37,702 bases of DNA from a virus. Below, in pieces: positions 16,914 through 23,754 of the stretch. The translations under genes and the position numbers were made by a program. The notes below the pieces were generated by a model. That model saw only the letters and a program-made list of their open reading frames with translations, was not told the origin of the DNA and made no database searches. Positions within the stretch are counted from its first letter, which is position 1. Every line of letters starts with the position of its first letter. The DNA is taken from positions 1 through 37,702 of IMG/VR virus record IMGVR_UViG_3300042470_000423, one strand, 5' to 3'.

Positions 16914-17894
16914 TTACGGACCTCCTCCACCCCCTGCTCCCGGATCATAGGCCTGAGCAAATACAAGAACAGAATAAAATCTACTACCTTGGTTGCCTTG
17001 ACTGTCTGTTACTGTAATACTAAACTCTGCTGTGCTATCAGGCCCTTCTAGAGTTAAGGGCGTAGAAGTAAGGCTAGTACCAGTTCCCAAGGGCAATGGA
17101 GTCAGTGTGATAGTTTTTGGATCCACTATGCCCGATGAACTAATCACAGTGGCAGTCCACGTATACGGCTCTATGCCACCAATAACACTGAGCTGGGCAG
17201 ATAATGAATCACCACTGATTACGCTGTTTATAGTCTGCGGCGTGACCTGTATACTGTATCTACTGGGCTTGGCTGATAGTACGGCTAGACTACCAGTGTC
17301 TATTATGGTACTCATTACTGTGGTGCTGGAAAATACTAAATCCTGAGGACAGGCATAGGTACGAAGAATGGGCCCACTGGGCGCACGGTTCCAACTGTCA
17401 ATGTAATACCTAAAACTACCACTGGCCACAGTCCCGGTGCCTGTATAACTGATACGACGAATTCTACCTAATACAATACTGTTTAGGTTTGGTATTAGAG
17501 CACTGACTACAGTGCCCGTGGCCCAGGTTGACGCCGTACTGACACCATTTACATCAGTGAACGTTACTTGACTACCAGTATGCTGAACTAGAGGTGATAC
17601 TCCCATGGCACTGAACACTGTGGAGACCATGTTGGTGGCAGTGAAGGTATTGGTGCTGAACCCACGTAATCCCCTACGTTGATTATATAGGTCTTCTTGA
17701 CGTAGCCCACTGCGAGGTAATCTGGGTAGGTATCGCACTAGAATGCTGACAGCATAGTTGGGGTTACCCGTGTAGGTGAAACTCTCTACTACTCCATACT
17801 GTATGAGGTTACGATCCCCTTGGTATACACAGGCTATATCACCAGACACAAACTGACTACTGATACTGACACTATCTTGATCAAATGTTAACAT
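16914..17894 (-). CDS. Ig-like/tail-associated structural protein
   Basis: A 326-residue beta-rich protein. An N-terminal domain (about 1-120) is rich in Ser, Thr and Tyr. Repetitive Thr/Ser/Val strands follow, then a C-terminal putative-Ig (He_PIG type) domain: LSVIGGIEPYTWTATV, then TAEFSITVTDSQGN, near 225-310. The C-terminus is a Gly-rich tail (GAGGGGGP). This fits a phage adhesin, fibre or decoration protein. A GATAAATA late element ends 5 nt before the ATG, which fits late expression. Confidence 0.7.
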   Translation of the reverse strand: MLTFDQDSVSISSQFVSGDIACVYQGDRNLIQYGVVESFTYTGNPNYAVSILVRYLPRLPRSGLRQEDLYNQRRGLRGFSTNTFTATNMVSTVFSAMGVSPLVQHTGSQVTFTDVNGVSTASTWATGTVVSALIPNLNSIVLGRIRRISYTGTGTVASGSFRYYIDSWNRAPSGPILRTYACPQDLVFSSTTVMSTIIDTGSLAVLSAKPSRYSIQVTPQTINSVISGDSLSAQLSVIGGIEPYTWTATVISSSGIVDPKTITLTPLPLGTGTSLTSTPLTLEGPDSTAEFSITVTDSQGNQGSRFYSVLVFAQAYDPGAGGGGGP

Positions 17895-17899
17895 GAAGG

Positions 17900-17907
17900 T
17901 ATTTATC
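17900..17907 (-). promoter_or_regulatory. late promoter, 5 nt before ATG
   Basis: GATAAATA on the - strand (7 of 8 to TATAAATA) with 5 nt (CCTTC) to the ATG at 17894. The intervening bases carry no Shine-Dalgarno. Confidence 0.7.
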
Positions 17908-18308
17908 GGCCCCGCCCCCGAAGCGCGAAGCGCAAGAATTGGGAAAGACCCTTTTCTTAAATCTTTATCTACAGTGATAACTCTAAATTCTTATATAGCG
18001 TGTAAATTTTTCTGCGTAAAAATTTTTTAGACCCTGATTTTAATCTGCTGGTGACTTTTTTACACCCAGGGGTCTGCGTACTGTGAAATTTTGCTGTGCA
18101 AAATAAAAAAGGTTTGGAGATCTCGGCCCCTGGTGATCTAGTCTAAGTCAGAGTTTTTTAGAGTGGGTTTTTGAGAAAAAACTTTGGGATTTATTTTGAG
18201 AACTTTTGGCAAGCAGTTTGTGCTAGCATGTATAGCGTTATAGTATATGCCCCCACGCCCCCACCGTTGCTCTCATACAACATTTCCCTGTTGTGTGTAT
18301 ACAACATA
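17908..18308. other. non-coding divergent region between late and early blocks
   Basis: About 400 nt without a convincing gene. It contains a GC-rich start with the tandem GAAGCGC GAAGCGC, and A/T-rich inverted repeats (AAATTTTT/AAAAATTT near 18004-18027 and ATTTTGC/GCAAAAT near 18090). A CCAGGGG/CCCCTGG pair lies about 60 nt apart (near 18067 and 18126), and T- and A-runs follow. It separates the leftward late gene from the rightward early promoter. It could hold a replication origin or regulatory RNA, but I see no specific signature. Confidence 0.5.
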
Positions 18309-18337
18309 TTGACATGCTAGTGCTTTTTTGCTATTAT
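18309..18337 (+). promoter_or_regulatory. sigma-70 early promoter (+)
   Basis: TTGACA (18309-18314), 17-nt spacer, TGC TATTAT (18332-18337, extended -10). The predicted +1 is about 18344, exactly the A of an in-frame ATG. Confidence 0.85.
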
Positions 18338-18343
18338 ACATAC

Positions 18344-18727
18344 ATGCACAAAGAGCACACAACTACACAGCAACACGCACAAGCGTGTGCTAATGCTATT
18401 GTGTGTGCTAGTGCTACACTTTTAACTACACGGGACTACACTATGCAAGCACTATGCGCAGACTACAGCAAGGGACTAAACGACGCAGAAGTTGAAGCAC
18501 TGTTTGAGGACTACGACGCTCTCGTAGAGCGCTTTGAGCGTGAGTTTGCAGACTACCTACGAGGTTGCGACTCAGACAATGTGGGGGGTGTTATTGTATA
18601 CTTGCGTGGGGGAGAAGAAGTAGCGTTCTTTGACTATGAGAACGCACATGGGAGCATATACGAGCTTGGGAACAAGCGAGCAAGCGAAGTGCATTGGGAG
18701 TGGGAAGAGCGTGTAGGGATTGCGTAA
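18344..18727 (+). CDS. early small protein, start uncertain
   Basis: 127 residues from ATG 18344, or 94 from ATG 18443 (MQALCADYSKG). The stretch between the two starts is low-complexity (H, T, Q, A, C) and may be leader rather than protein. The core is acidic, with a helix (AEVEALFEDYDALVERFEREFADYL) and a beta part (GGVIVYLRGGEEVAFFDYE). No family recognised. It is the first of two rightward early genes, each with its own consensus promoter, and is followed by a 9-bp hairpin. Confidence 0.6.
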   Translation: MHKEHTTTQQHAQACANAIVCASATLLTTRDYTMQALCADYSKGLNDAEVEALFEDYDALVERFEREFADYLRGCDSDNVGGVIVYLRGGEEVAFFDYENAHGSIYELGNKRASEVHWEWEERVGIA

Positions 18728-18735
18728 TTAAGCAC

Positions 18736-18757
18736 AGTGTGGCAGCAATGCCACACT
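18736..18757 (+). terminator. 9-bp perfect hairpin with GCAA loop
   Basis: AGTGTGGCA / TGCCACACT with a GCAA (GNRA) tetraloop, 9 nt after the stop of the preceding gene. There is no U-tract, so it may be an RNA-stabilising or weak terminator structure. Confidence 0.5.
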
Positions 18758-18758
18758 A

Positions 18759-18787
18759 TTGCCCTCCCTGCAAGTATTGTGTATAAT
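18759..18787 (+). promoter_or_regulatory. sigma-70 early promoter (+)
   Basis: TTGCCC, 17-nt spacer ending in TG-like GTG, then TATAAT at 18782-18787. It drives the gene at 18817, with a GGAG Shine-Dalgarno in the leader. Confidence 0.75.
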
Positions 18788-18816
18788 ACAGACATATAAC
18801 GTAAACGGAGTAAACA

Positions 18817-19137
18817 ATGCACACAGTTACACTAAACACAGAAGAAGCTCCCAATAAGTTTTGGGCTTATAGAGATGCTCGTATGCGCAACTATGCTAAC
18901 TCAACACGCTACGACAGTGCTACAAAGATTAGAGCAGAGCGTATGAAGTTAGTATTAGAGATGTTGTATGCTGCTCGTGCTGTGTATATAGCATATGGGA
19001 AGCGTGGGGTGTCCCTTAAAGTAGACCGTGCTAGTGTGCGAGATCGTAGAGAGCTCGCTGCTATGGAAGCACAATGGGCTAGTGAGGGCACTGTAAAGCG
19101 AGTCAGTGCTCAGGGAGTAATTTATCGTTTTGTGTAG
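18817..19137 (+). CDS. early basic protein of unknown function
   Basis: A 106-residue, mostly helical and very basic protein (many R and K), with a long central helix (ATKIRAERMKLVLEMLYAARAVYIAYGKRG). ACGGAG precedes the ATG by 7 nt. It is followed by a strong intrinsic terminator. The basic character fits binding to nucleic acid or host RNA polymerase, which is inference only. Confidence 0.75.
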   Translation: MHTVTLNTEEAPNKFWAYRDARMRNYANSTRYDSATKIRAERMKLVLEMLYAARAVYIAYGKRGVSLKVDRASVRDRRELAAMEAQWASEGTVKRVSAQGVIYRFV

Positions 19138-19158
19138 TTAGTCGTTGCTTTCATGTTT

Positions 19159-19186
19159 AAGGGCGCAGAGATGCGCCCTTTTTTTT
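19159..19186 (+). terminator. intrinsic terminator
   Basis: AAGGGCGCA / TGCGCCCTT with a GAGA loop, followed by eight T. It closes the rightward early unit where it meets the leftward early genes. Confidence 0.9.
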
Positions 19187-19190
19187 GACC

Positions 19191-19394
19191 TTAGTTGGGC
19201 ACCTTAATGCGCCGCATGCCGTCTATGATACAGAGCGTACACAGTCCTGTGACCCAAGCATCCCAACTTAGGATCGGTAGCTGATCGTTTATGATCAGCT
19301 GCCACTGTTTGACTACCCAAACTAGAGCATATGGCACTATGACCACTGCCGCAAAGGCCAGTAGGATCACGGCCAGACTCATCAACACCTTCAT
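19191..19394 (-). CDS. small membrane protein
   Basis: A 67-residue protein with a strong N-terminal membrane segment (about 4-28, LMSLAVILLAFAAVVIVPYALVW) and a weaker second one (about 45-57). It is the last gene of a leftward operon and overlaps the previous gene by 4 nt (ATGA). It probably sits in the inner membrane. Holin, superinfection exclusion or another early function is possible but unsupported. Confidence 0.7.
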   Translation of the reverse strand: MKVLMSLAVILLAFAAVVIVPYALVWVVKQWQLIINDQLPILSWDAWVTGLCTLCIIDGMRRIKVPN

Positions 19395-19615
19395 AACACA
19401 CCCTCCTCTTCAAGTTCCTGTATGGCTTCATCAAGCAGGCTCTGCCACATGAATACGTCGTTGGCTATGCGTTGGTCCTTCTTTCTTCGACCCAACTTAG
19501 TGCCCTTTTGATAGATCTGCCATAGGTGATCTTCACAATAGTTGCGGCCAGGAAGTTTTTCGTGTGTACAACCTTCTCCCTCGCCAATCCATTCGCAGGT
19601 CATTTCTGTTCCCAT
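19391..19615 (-). CDS. putative zinc-binding small protein
   Basis: A 74-residue protein with C7, C16, H18, C27 and H30 in an arrangement (CEW, GCTH, NYCEDH) that could hold one zinc. A basic patch (KLGRRKKDQR) and an acidic helix (DEAIQELEEEG) follow. It overlaps the TM gene before it by 16 nt and the next by 4 nt. ATG 19603 is an alternative start. The small zinc-module style is typical of phage early proteins that bind host targets; the target is unknown. Confidence 0.65.
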   Translation of the reverse strand: MGTEMTCEWIGEGEGCTHEKLPGRNYCEDHLWQIYQKGTKLGRRKKDQRIANDVFMWQSLLDEAIQELEEEGVL

Positions 19616-19884
19616 TGCCGCACCAACCTCCTAATATCTGATTGTTCCTGTTCGTTCATCTTGAGGAAGGCTGCTATGCCTTCCATTGCGCCTTCTCTGC
19701 GTCCATCCAGTCTACCCAATAGATCGGCTGCTATGGTAAGGGCCAACATGCACCAGAACTGTGGGCTACCTGGGCTCCAACCAAAGACGTCCAGTAAGGC
19801 GCCTAAGGTTAGGTATAAGGCTATGCGAGTGATTACGGCACTCATAGTCTGCGCATACAGGTGGTCTTTGCCATCATCTGCCAT
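19600..19884 (-). CDS. small membrane protein with basic tail
   Basis: A 94-residue protein with two hydrophobic segments (about 14-35 and 42-55) and a charged cytoplasmic-type C-terminus (LGRLDGRREGAMEG, then EQEQSDIRRLVRQWEQK). Its first 43 nt overlap the 3' end of the AAA ATPase gene in another frame. The overlap suggests coupled expression with the ATPase. Confidence 0.65.
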   Translation of the reverse strand: MADDGKDHLYAQTMSAVITRIALYLTLGALLDVFGWSPGSPQFWCMLALTIAADLLGRLDGRREGAMEGIAAFLKMNEQEQSDIRRLVRQWEQK

Positions 19885-20714
19885 GTCAGTGGAAAGGATT
19901 TGCGCAGTCCTGCTAACTTGAGCACCATACGCAGGCTGAGTTCACGCAGTTTGGCCTTGTTTTGGTCTACGAACTCGATTAGCTCGTCCTGTACGCAGGC
20001 ATCAAACTCGAAGTCCTTAAGCATCTCGTTCTGGTTGACCACTTGCCTAATGCGCAGCATCTTTTCACGTTCAGTGTCCATCTGGAGATCAATGTAGTGA
20101 CAACGGCTTTCCAATGCATTAAGGTGGTCACGTAACTTGCGGCTCTTAACGTGTTCGAACTTGATGTTAGTGATAAAGATAGCGGAACCCTTGAACTCAA
20201 AGCGATTAGGCACTCCCTCACTGCGCAACAACCTGCTGTCAGTGTTCCATGAGATGAAGCGTCGATTGCAGCTATCCAATGCGCCCTTGAGCACGTTCAG
20301 TGACACTTCGTCCAGTAGCACTGAGTCGCAGTCATCAAACACCACAACGTTGCCTTTATCTGCGAACTCGTATAGTTTTGAGTAGAGGCCAATCGCTGAC
20401 ATTGCGCCCTTAACGATTTCGTATTTGGGCTTGCGTTCAGCCAAGGTGTTGAACAGATCTTCCTTTTGTAGCACTGCCTCAACGCCGTGTGATTTGCCTA
20501 CACCTGGGGGACCTGACACGATCATAGCAGTGATGTTGCCTTGCTTGACTGCCTTAGTCATCTCAGTGAGTATGCTAAAGCGTTCGCCTAGTCGGGTGAG
20601 GATTTGCTCGTCGGTCTCTTTGGCTACCTCTTTCTCTCTGCGAGCGATAGCCTCGGTGTCAAACTCTAGTATGTTGGTTGCCATTGATGCTTTAGTAGAT
20701 GCCTTAGTTGCCAT
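19842..20714 (-). CDS. AAA-family ATPase
   Basis: A 290-residue protein with Walker A GPPGVGKS (68-75), Walker B VVVFDDCD (123-130), a sensor-1 strand IFITN (179-183) and likely arginine fingers in NRRFISW or ESRCH. It is a small single-module AAA protein, similar in style to phage ATPases next to early genes; the target is unknown. It has its own promoter (20749-20777), an AAGGA Shine-Dalgarno and three overlapping downstream genes, so it heads a four-gene operon with two membrane proteins. Confidence 0.9.
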   Translation of the reverse strand: MATKASTKASMATNILEFDTEAIARREKEVAKETDEQILTRLGERFSILTEMTKAVKQGNITAMIVSGPPGVGKSHGVEAVLQKEDLFNTLAERKPKYEIVKGAMSAIGLYSKLYEFADKGNVVVFDDCDSVLLDEVSLNVLKGALDSCNRRFISWNTDSRLLRSEGVPNRFEFKGSAIFITNIKFEHVKSRKLRDHLNALESRCHYIDLQMDTEREKMLRIRQVVNQNEMLKDFEFDACVQDELIEFVDQNKAKLRELSLRMVLKLAGLRKSFPLTWQMMAKTTCMRRL

Positions 20715-20748
20715 AAATGTGTTCCTTAAGTGTTGTATTTAAGTGTGT

Positions 20749-20777
20749 AGTATACTACCTAGCCTTGATCCTGTCAA
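20749..20777 (-). promoter_or_regulatory. sigma-70 early promoter (-)
   Basis: TTGACA, 17-nt spacer, TATACT. The -35 lies in the coding end of the gene at 20755-20967, and that gene's TAG stop touches the -10. It drives the AAA ATPase operon. Confidence 0.85.
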
Positions 20778-20967
20778 TCAAAATCTCAGCCAAATCAGTG
20801 TCCATAATCTGGTCCATTGAGTGTGCCATAATCAGTTCGTATACAACACGAGCATCGTGTCCGAAGTGTCTGAGCACGGCGTCAACGTCGGATTGGCTTT
20901 GGCATTTGTTCCACAGGGTATCTGCTATGATACGTTGGTTCTTAGTCAGTCCGTGTAGAGTAATCAC
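20755..20967 (-). CDS. small helical protein
   Basis: A 70-residue, all-helical protein (MITLHGLTKNQRIIADTLW, then SQSDVDAVLRHFG). The start is GTG 20967, overlapping the previous TGA (GTGA). The pattern ...QRIIADTLWNKCQSQSDVDAVL is HTH-like, but no family is recognised. Its stop lies between the -35 and -10 of the next promoter. Confidence 0.7.
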   Translation of the reverse strand: MITLHGLTKNQRIIADTLWNKCQSQSDVDAVLRHFGHDARVVYELIMAHSMDQIMDTDLAEILIDRIKAR

Positions 20968-21149
20968 GCTTCATCCTTCATCATAAACATGCCTAGGTTG
21001 ATCAAGCAGGCTGTGACCATCAAGGTTGATAGAACGTTAATAGCTTCGTTGATGCCAGCTTCTGGACCGAGGTTGGTAACATAACCTGAGACACCTACCA
21101 GGGTTAACATACCTACCACTACACCTGCTGTTCCTAATACTTTTCTCAT
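20964..21149 (-). CDS. small two-TM membrane protein
   Basis: A 61-residue protein with two hydrophobic segments (about 6-24 and 36-56). Start ATG 21149 was chosen because GGAG lies 8 nt upstream; the frame stays open further up but would run into the promoter at 21180-21208. Coupled by GTGA to the next gene. Confidence 0.75.
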   Translation of the reverse strand: MRKVLGTAGVVVGMLTLVGVSGYVTNLGPEAGINEAINVLSTLMVTACLINLGMFMMKDEA

Positions 21150-21179
21150 TTCTTTACTCCGTTGTTTCAGTGTAAGTGT

Positions 21180-21208
21180 ATAATAGCACAAAGAGGGGCT
21201 GCTGTCAA
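21180..21208 (-). promoter_or_regulatory. sigma-70 early promoter (-)
   Basis: TTGACA, 17-nt spacer, TGC TATTAT (extended -10). It is followed by ACACTTACAC and an ACGGAG Shine-Dalgarno shared with other units. Drives 20964-21149. Confidence 0.9.
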
Positions 21209-21220
21209 CCCCTGTTGCGT

Positions 21221-21553
21221 TTATGCTACGAATAGATCTTTGTAAAGATCCACTTCTTCGTAGATCTCAACAAGTCCAGCATGTTCTAAATGTCCTTTGA
21301 TGCTGCCAGGCGTGACATTGGTCTTAACGTATTCGGAACTAAATCCAACCGCTTGAAGGATGCCACCGTATCTTCTTTGGAATTCTTGAAAGTCCATTGT
21401 TTCACCTTGTTCGAACACTGCCTTCCATACTGCTTCTACCCTCTTCCATTTAGAGTTGGAGTGACGGTTGCCACCCATAGCAGGAAACTCTCCGTTGGCA
21501 GTCCTGGTACCTGGTTGGTTTGGAATCGTTTTGTGTTTAATCCTAACTTTCAT
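21221..21553 (-). CDS. small basic early protein
   Basis: A 110-residue protein with a basic N-terminus (MKVRIKHKTIP) and a possible winged-helix-like part (WKAVFEQGETMDFQEFQRRYGGIL, then YVKTNVTPGSIKGHLEHAGLVEIYEE). ATG 21553 has GGAG upstream. The C-terminus ends Val-Ala-stop in the sequence that precedes the next promoter, a feature shared by several units here. Confidence 0.75.
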   Translation of the reverse strand: MKVRIKHKTIPNQPGTRTANGEFPAMGGNRHSNSKWKRVEAVWKAVFEQGETMDFQEFQRRYGGILQAVGFSSEYVKTNVTPGSIKGHLEHAGLVEIYEEVDLYKDLFVA

Positions 21554-21582
21554 TTGTTTCTCCGTTGTTTCAGTGTAAGTGT

Positions 21583-21611
21583 ATAATAGCACAAATCTTG
21601 TTCAGTGTCAA
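21583..21611 (-). promoter_or_regulatory. sigma-70 early promoter (-)
   Basis: TTGACA, 17-nt spacer, TGC TATTAT. The -35 contains the TGA stop of the 52-residue gene at 21608-21766. Drives 21221-21553. Confidence 0.9.
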
Positions 21612-21766
21612 CCCCAGCGTGAGCTGATGCTCTTTAGCTCCTTGATCTCTGCGTTGATAGCAGCGATGCGCTCTTCGATTTGGGCGTTGGATTCTGGATC
21701 CAGTTCACCACGCACTTCGCAAAGGTAAACTAGTTCTTCGTAGAGGTTGTCAATAGTGTCAGTCAT
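21608..21766 (-). CDS. 52-residue coiled-coil-like protein
   Basis: The reading is MTDTIDNLYEELVYLCEVRG...RWG. It is almost wholly helical with heptad-like spacing (NAQIEERIAAINAEIKEL). AAGGAG sits 8 nt before the ATG. The stop TGA is part of the next promoter's TTGACA. The function is unknown. Confidence 0.75.
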   Translation of the reverse strand: MTDTIDNLYEELVYLCEVRGELDPESNAQIEERIAAINAEIKELKSISSRWG

Positions 21767-21767
21767 G

Positions 21768-21989
21768 TTAGGCACTCCTTAGGTTAGCCATCAGTCTATT
21801 GTGGATCATGTTCATCTCATCCTGCTCAACGTAAAAGTCCGTCTTTGGGTCGTAGTATTGACCCTCTTTGTTGTCGTAGTAGAGCACACGACCTGAGAAG
21901 TTGAATGGGCCCTCAAGTCCTTTGCGTGGGCCGTATTTGACACGCATCTCGTCCATTTGGAACTTGTCTGCTAGAACTTTGTAGCCCAT
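21768..21989 (-). CDS. small early protein
   Basis: A 73-residue protein starting MGYKVLADKFQMDEMRVKYG, with Tyr/Asp-rich strands (VLYYDNKEGQYYDPKTDFYVE). AAGGAG lies 6 nt before ATG 21989; the longer upstream frame crosses the promoter and is not used. Followed by the 52-residue gene 1 nt later. Confidence 0.75.
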   Translation of the reverse strand: MGYKVLADKFQMDEMRVKYGPRKGLEGPFNFSGRVLYYDNKEGQYYDPKTDFYVEQDEMNMIHNRLMANLRSA

Positions 21990-22019
21990 TTGCTGCTCCT
22001 TGTTGTTCAGTGTAAGTGT

Positions 22020-22048
22020 ATTATAGCAAGTATCAATACCCTTGTCAA
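22020..22048 (-). promoter_or_regulatory. sigma-70 early promoter (-)
   Basis: TTGACA, 17-nt spacer, TTGC TATAAT (fully consensus, extended). The -35 contains the TGA of the 32-residue gene at 22045. Drives 21768 and 21608. Confidence 0.9.
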
Positions 22049-22143
22049 CCGGCGGGTTTCTCAGCCCACGCACGCTCTTGGCTCTCCCGCCAAGTCTTCT
22101 CAACCCACTCTGTCATCTGTTCAGGTGTGATTGGCTTGTTCAT
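22045..22143 (-). CDS. 32-residue peptide
   Basis: MNKPITPEQMTEWVEKTWRE...PAG, one amphipathic helix. AAGGAG is 6 nt before the ATG. The stop is embedded in the following promoter's -35. An 84-residue extension in this frame lacks a Shine-Dalgarno and overlaps the upstream gene. Confidence 0.6.
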   Translation of the reverse strand: MNKPITPEQMTEWVEKTWRESQERAWAEKPAG

Positions 22144-22156
22144 AGTCTGCTCCTTA

Positions 22157-22360
22157 TCAACCAAACTGCCTGATGTCTGCTCGCCAATAGATCTCTGCCG
22201 TACCTGAGTTCCGTGTCCGAGCATAGGCCTCAGCATCTTGACGGTTGGTGAAGATTCTTGTCTCATCTGGACAGAGTCGTTGTCCCCAACCACGCTCATA
22301 CTCTGTTACAGTGACTTCGAACAAGGGACCTTGAATCATTGGACCTTTCATCTCATTCAT
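22157..22360 (-). CDS. small early protein
   Basis: A 67-residue protein: FEVTVTEYERGWGQRL strand, then FTNRQDAEAYARTRNS helix, a compact alpha/beta fold typical of phage early proteins. Both AAGGAG and GGAG precede ATG 22360. No family recognised. Confidence 0.7.
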   Translation of the reverse strand: MNEMKGPMIQGPLFEVTVTEYERGWGQRLCPDETRIFTNRQDAEAYARTRNSGTAEIYWRADIRQFG

Positions 22361-22370
22361 CTCCTGCTCC

Positions 22371-22487
22371 TTATCTAAACAACAGGCCGTATACAATACC
22401 AGACACACAGGTTAGGACGAACACTGCGGGGATGCTGTAGATGGCTAACCAAAACAGTTCATCTAACACTCTATCCAACTTGCTCAT
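22371..22487 (-). CDS. 38-residue single-TM protein
   Basis: MSKLDRVLDELFWLAIYSIPAV..., with one membrane segment (about 11-35). Preceded by AAAGGAC and the promoter at 22518-22546. It is too short for ordinary gene callers. The function is unknown. Confidence 0.65.
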   Translation of the reverse strand: MSKLDRVLDELFWLAIYSIPAVFVLTCVSGIVYGLLFR

Positions 22488-22517
22488 TGTCTTGTCCTTT
22501 TTGTTTACTGTAAGTGT

Positions 22518-22546
22518 ATAATAGCACCTTTCGGTGCTCGTGTCAA
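22518..22546 (-). promoter_or_regulatory. sigma-70 early promoter with spacer hairpin
   Basis: TTGACA, 17-nt spacer, TGC TATTAT. The spacer holds GCACC-GAAA-GGTGC (22524-22537), a 5-bp GNRA hairpin directly next to the -10. Drives 22371 and 22157. Confidence 0.9.
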
Positions 22547-22556
22547 CCTGTTGTTT

Positions 22557-22856
22557 TTATGCTACAACCACCAACTCTTTTGCCGGATAGGTGATCCTAC
22601 CGTCGAATTCGAGCTGATTACGCTCGTCCCGGGTGAGGTAGTCGTCCTCAGCCACATACCAGTCGATGATCCACTCTTGGATGTAATCGTTATCGGTCTC
22701 AACCTGCTCCCGGATGCTATCGAGTGTGGGCTGGATGTTATTGAACTCGGTGAAGTTGGGTACCACATAGGTGTCGCCTCCTTTGCACTTCCAGTGGGGA
22801 CGGATAGCAGTGCCATAGTTCTCGCGGACTTGGGTCTCAACAATGAATTTTGCCAT
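22557..22856 (-). CDS. small acidic alpha/beta protein
   Basis: A 99-residue protein: MAKFIVETQVRENYG, then the acidic helical part TLDSIREQVETDNDYIQEWIIDWYVAEDDYLT. GGAG lies upstream. The C-terminus is Val-Val-Val-Ala-stop, using the GTAGCATAA sequence shared by several early units. The function is unknown. Confidence 0.75.
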   Translation of the reverse strand: MAKFIVETQVRENYGTAIRPHWKCKGGDTYVVPNFTEFNNIQPTLDSIREQVETDNDYIQEWIIDWYVAEDDYLTRDERNQLEFDGRITYPAKELVVVA

Positions 22857-22888
22857 TTGCTCTGCTCCGTGTTGTTTACTATTTTCGT

Positions 22889-22917
22889 ATTATAGCGAAA
22901 AGAGGGAAGCCTGTCAA
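22889..22917 (-). promoter_or_regulatory. sigma-70 early promoter (-)
   Basis: TTGACA, 17-nt spacer, TATAAT. TTTTCG / CGAAAA form an inverted repeat around the -10. Drives 22557-22856. Confidence 0.9.
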
Positions 22918-22962
22918 CCTGTTGTTTTTATGCTACGGTAGGAGTGCCGGGGTCTGTGGCAT

Positions 22963-23193
22963 CTACGCCACAACATACTTTTGTAGGATGCCCACAGTGC
23001 CCGCAATAGCCATTACAACATTTGTAGCAATTAGCGCCTTGTCTCTCATCATTAGAGCAGCCGCTAGCCAAATAAGTCCTGCAATGTATAACAGTGTAGG
23101 ACCCTGTGCATAGCCTGCCTGTGTCATGTAGCCAGCGGGCACTAACAGTGCCGTCGCTGTCCATTTTAAAACGTTTAACAATTTATCGTTCAC
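22963..23193 (-). CDS. small multi-TM membrane protein
   Basis: A 76-residue protein starting at GTG 23193 (reading VNDKLLNVLKW), which overlaps the previous gene's end by 11 nt. Three hydrophobic stretches follow (about 7-22, 29-45, 52-70). The longer upstream frame runs inside the preceding gene and is a shadow. Confidence 0.65.
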   Translation of the reverse strand: MNDKLLNVLKWTATALLVPAGYMTQAGYAQGPTLLYIAGLIWLAAALMMRDKALIATNVVMAIAGTVGILQKYVVA

Positions 23194-23410
23194 CTGTAGC
23201 AATCTCTCTAGCAACTTCTCGTATAGCACGCCCAGCAGCCTCAAAAGCGTTGGTATAAGCATAGTCATCGCTTAAACTGTTAAAGCCACGCCACAAGCGC
23301 CAAATGTCTGCGTCACTGTCATAGTTTTCAACACGGATGTCGTAGGTGTTAGCAAAAGGATCCCCTATGCTTACAACACGCACAAGTCCGTAATCGTGTA
23401 TAATTCTCAT
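23183..23410 (-). CDS. small early protein
   Basis: A 75-residue protein (MRIIHDYGLVRVVSIGD, then a C-terminal helix AFEAAGRAIREVAREIATG). Starts in an ATGA overlap with the gene before it and overlaps the TM gene after it. Part of a three-gene unit. No family recognised. Confidence 0.7.
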   Translation of the reverse strand: MRIIHDYGLVRVVSIGDPFANTYDIRVENYDSDADIWRLWRGFNSLSDDYAYTNAFEAAGRAIREVAREIATGER

Positions 23411-23733
23411 ACTGCCTCCATGCTAGCAAGCTCGTCGTCCTGCATGCCTTGTTCTGTAAAGCTCACTTTAAAGCCTAGTGCTTCGCTAATAGCACGCTCA
23501 AATGCTGTGTCTGTGTAAATGTCCCATTCACTGTCGTGTCCAACATGCACTTGCACATTCACTTCGTTGTCAAATGCAGTCGTGCTAACATCTATACTGG
23601 TTACACGCACTCTGCGTCCTGCTTCGCAGCCCCATAAGCCGTCGCCAGCACACACTACAGTAAAATTGCAGTCAAATCGCACAGTAGTCATATCGTTATG
23701 CTTTTCAAAACTGCTTAGTACTAATTTTTTCAT
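23407..23733 (-). CDS. small early protein
   Basis: A 108-residue beta-rich protein (MTTVRFDCNFTVVCAGDGLWGCEAGRRVRVTSIDVSTTAF) with two Cys about ten apart. AGGAG precedes ATG 23733. It heads a three-gene unit that follows a perfect 10-bp hairpin rather than a TTGACA promoter. No family recognised. Confidence 0.7.
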   Translation of the reverse strand: MKKLVLSSFEKHNDMTTVRFDCNFTVVCAGDGLWGCEAGRRVRVTSIDVSTTAFDNEVNVQVHVGHDSEWDIYTDTAFERAISEALGFKVSFTEQGMQDDELASMEAV

Positions 23734-23754
23734 CTTCGCTCCTAATTTAAAAAG

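Noticed and set aside
18001-18120. A/T-rich stems as terminators
   Set aside because: No stem is followed by a T-run in the direction of the neighbouring gene.
22144-22299. N-terminal extension of the 32-residue gene
   Set aside because: No ribosome site and it overlaps the properly started gene at 22157.
22928-23164. Cys-rich 78-residue frame
   Set aside because: Out-of-frame shadow of the membrane protein at 22963; Cys runs come from its TGT/TGC composition. Only its tail looks like a relic.
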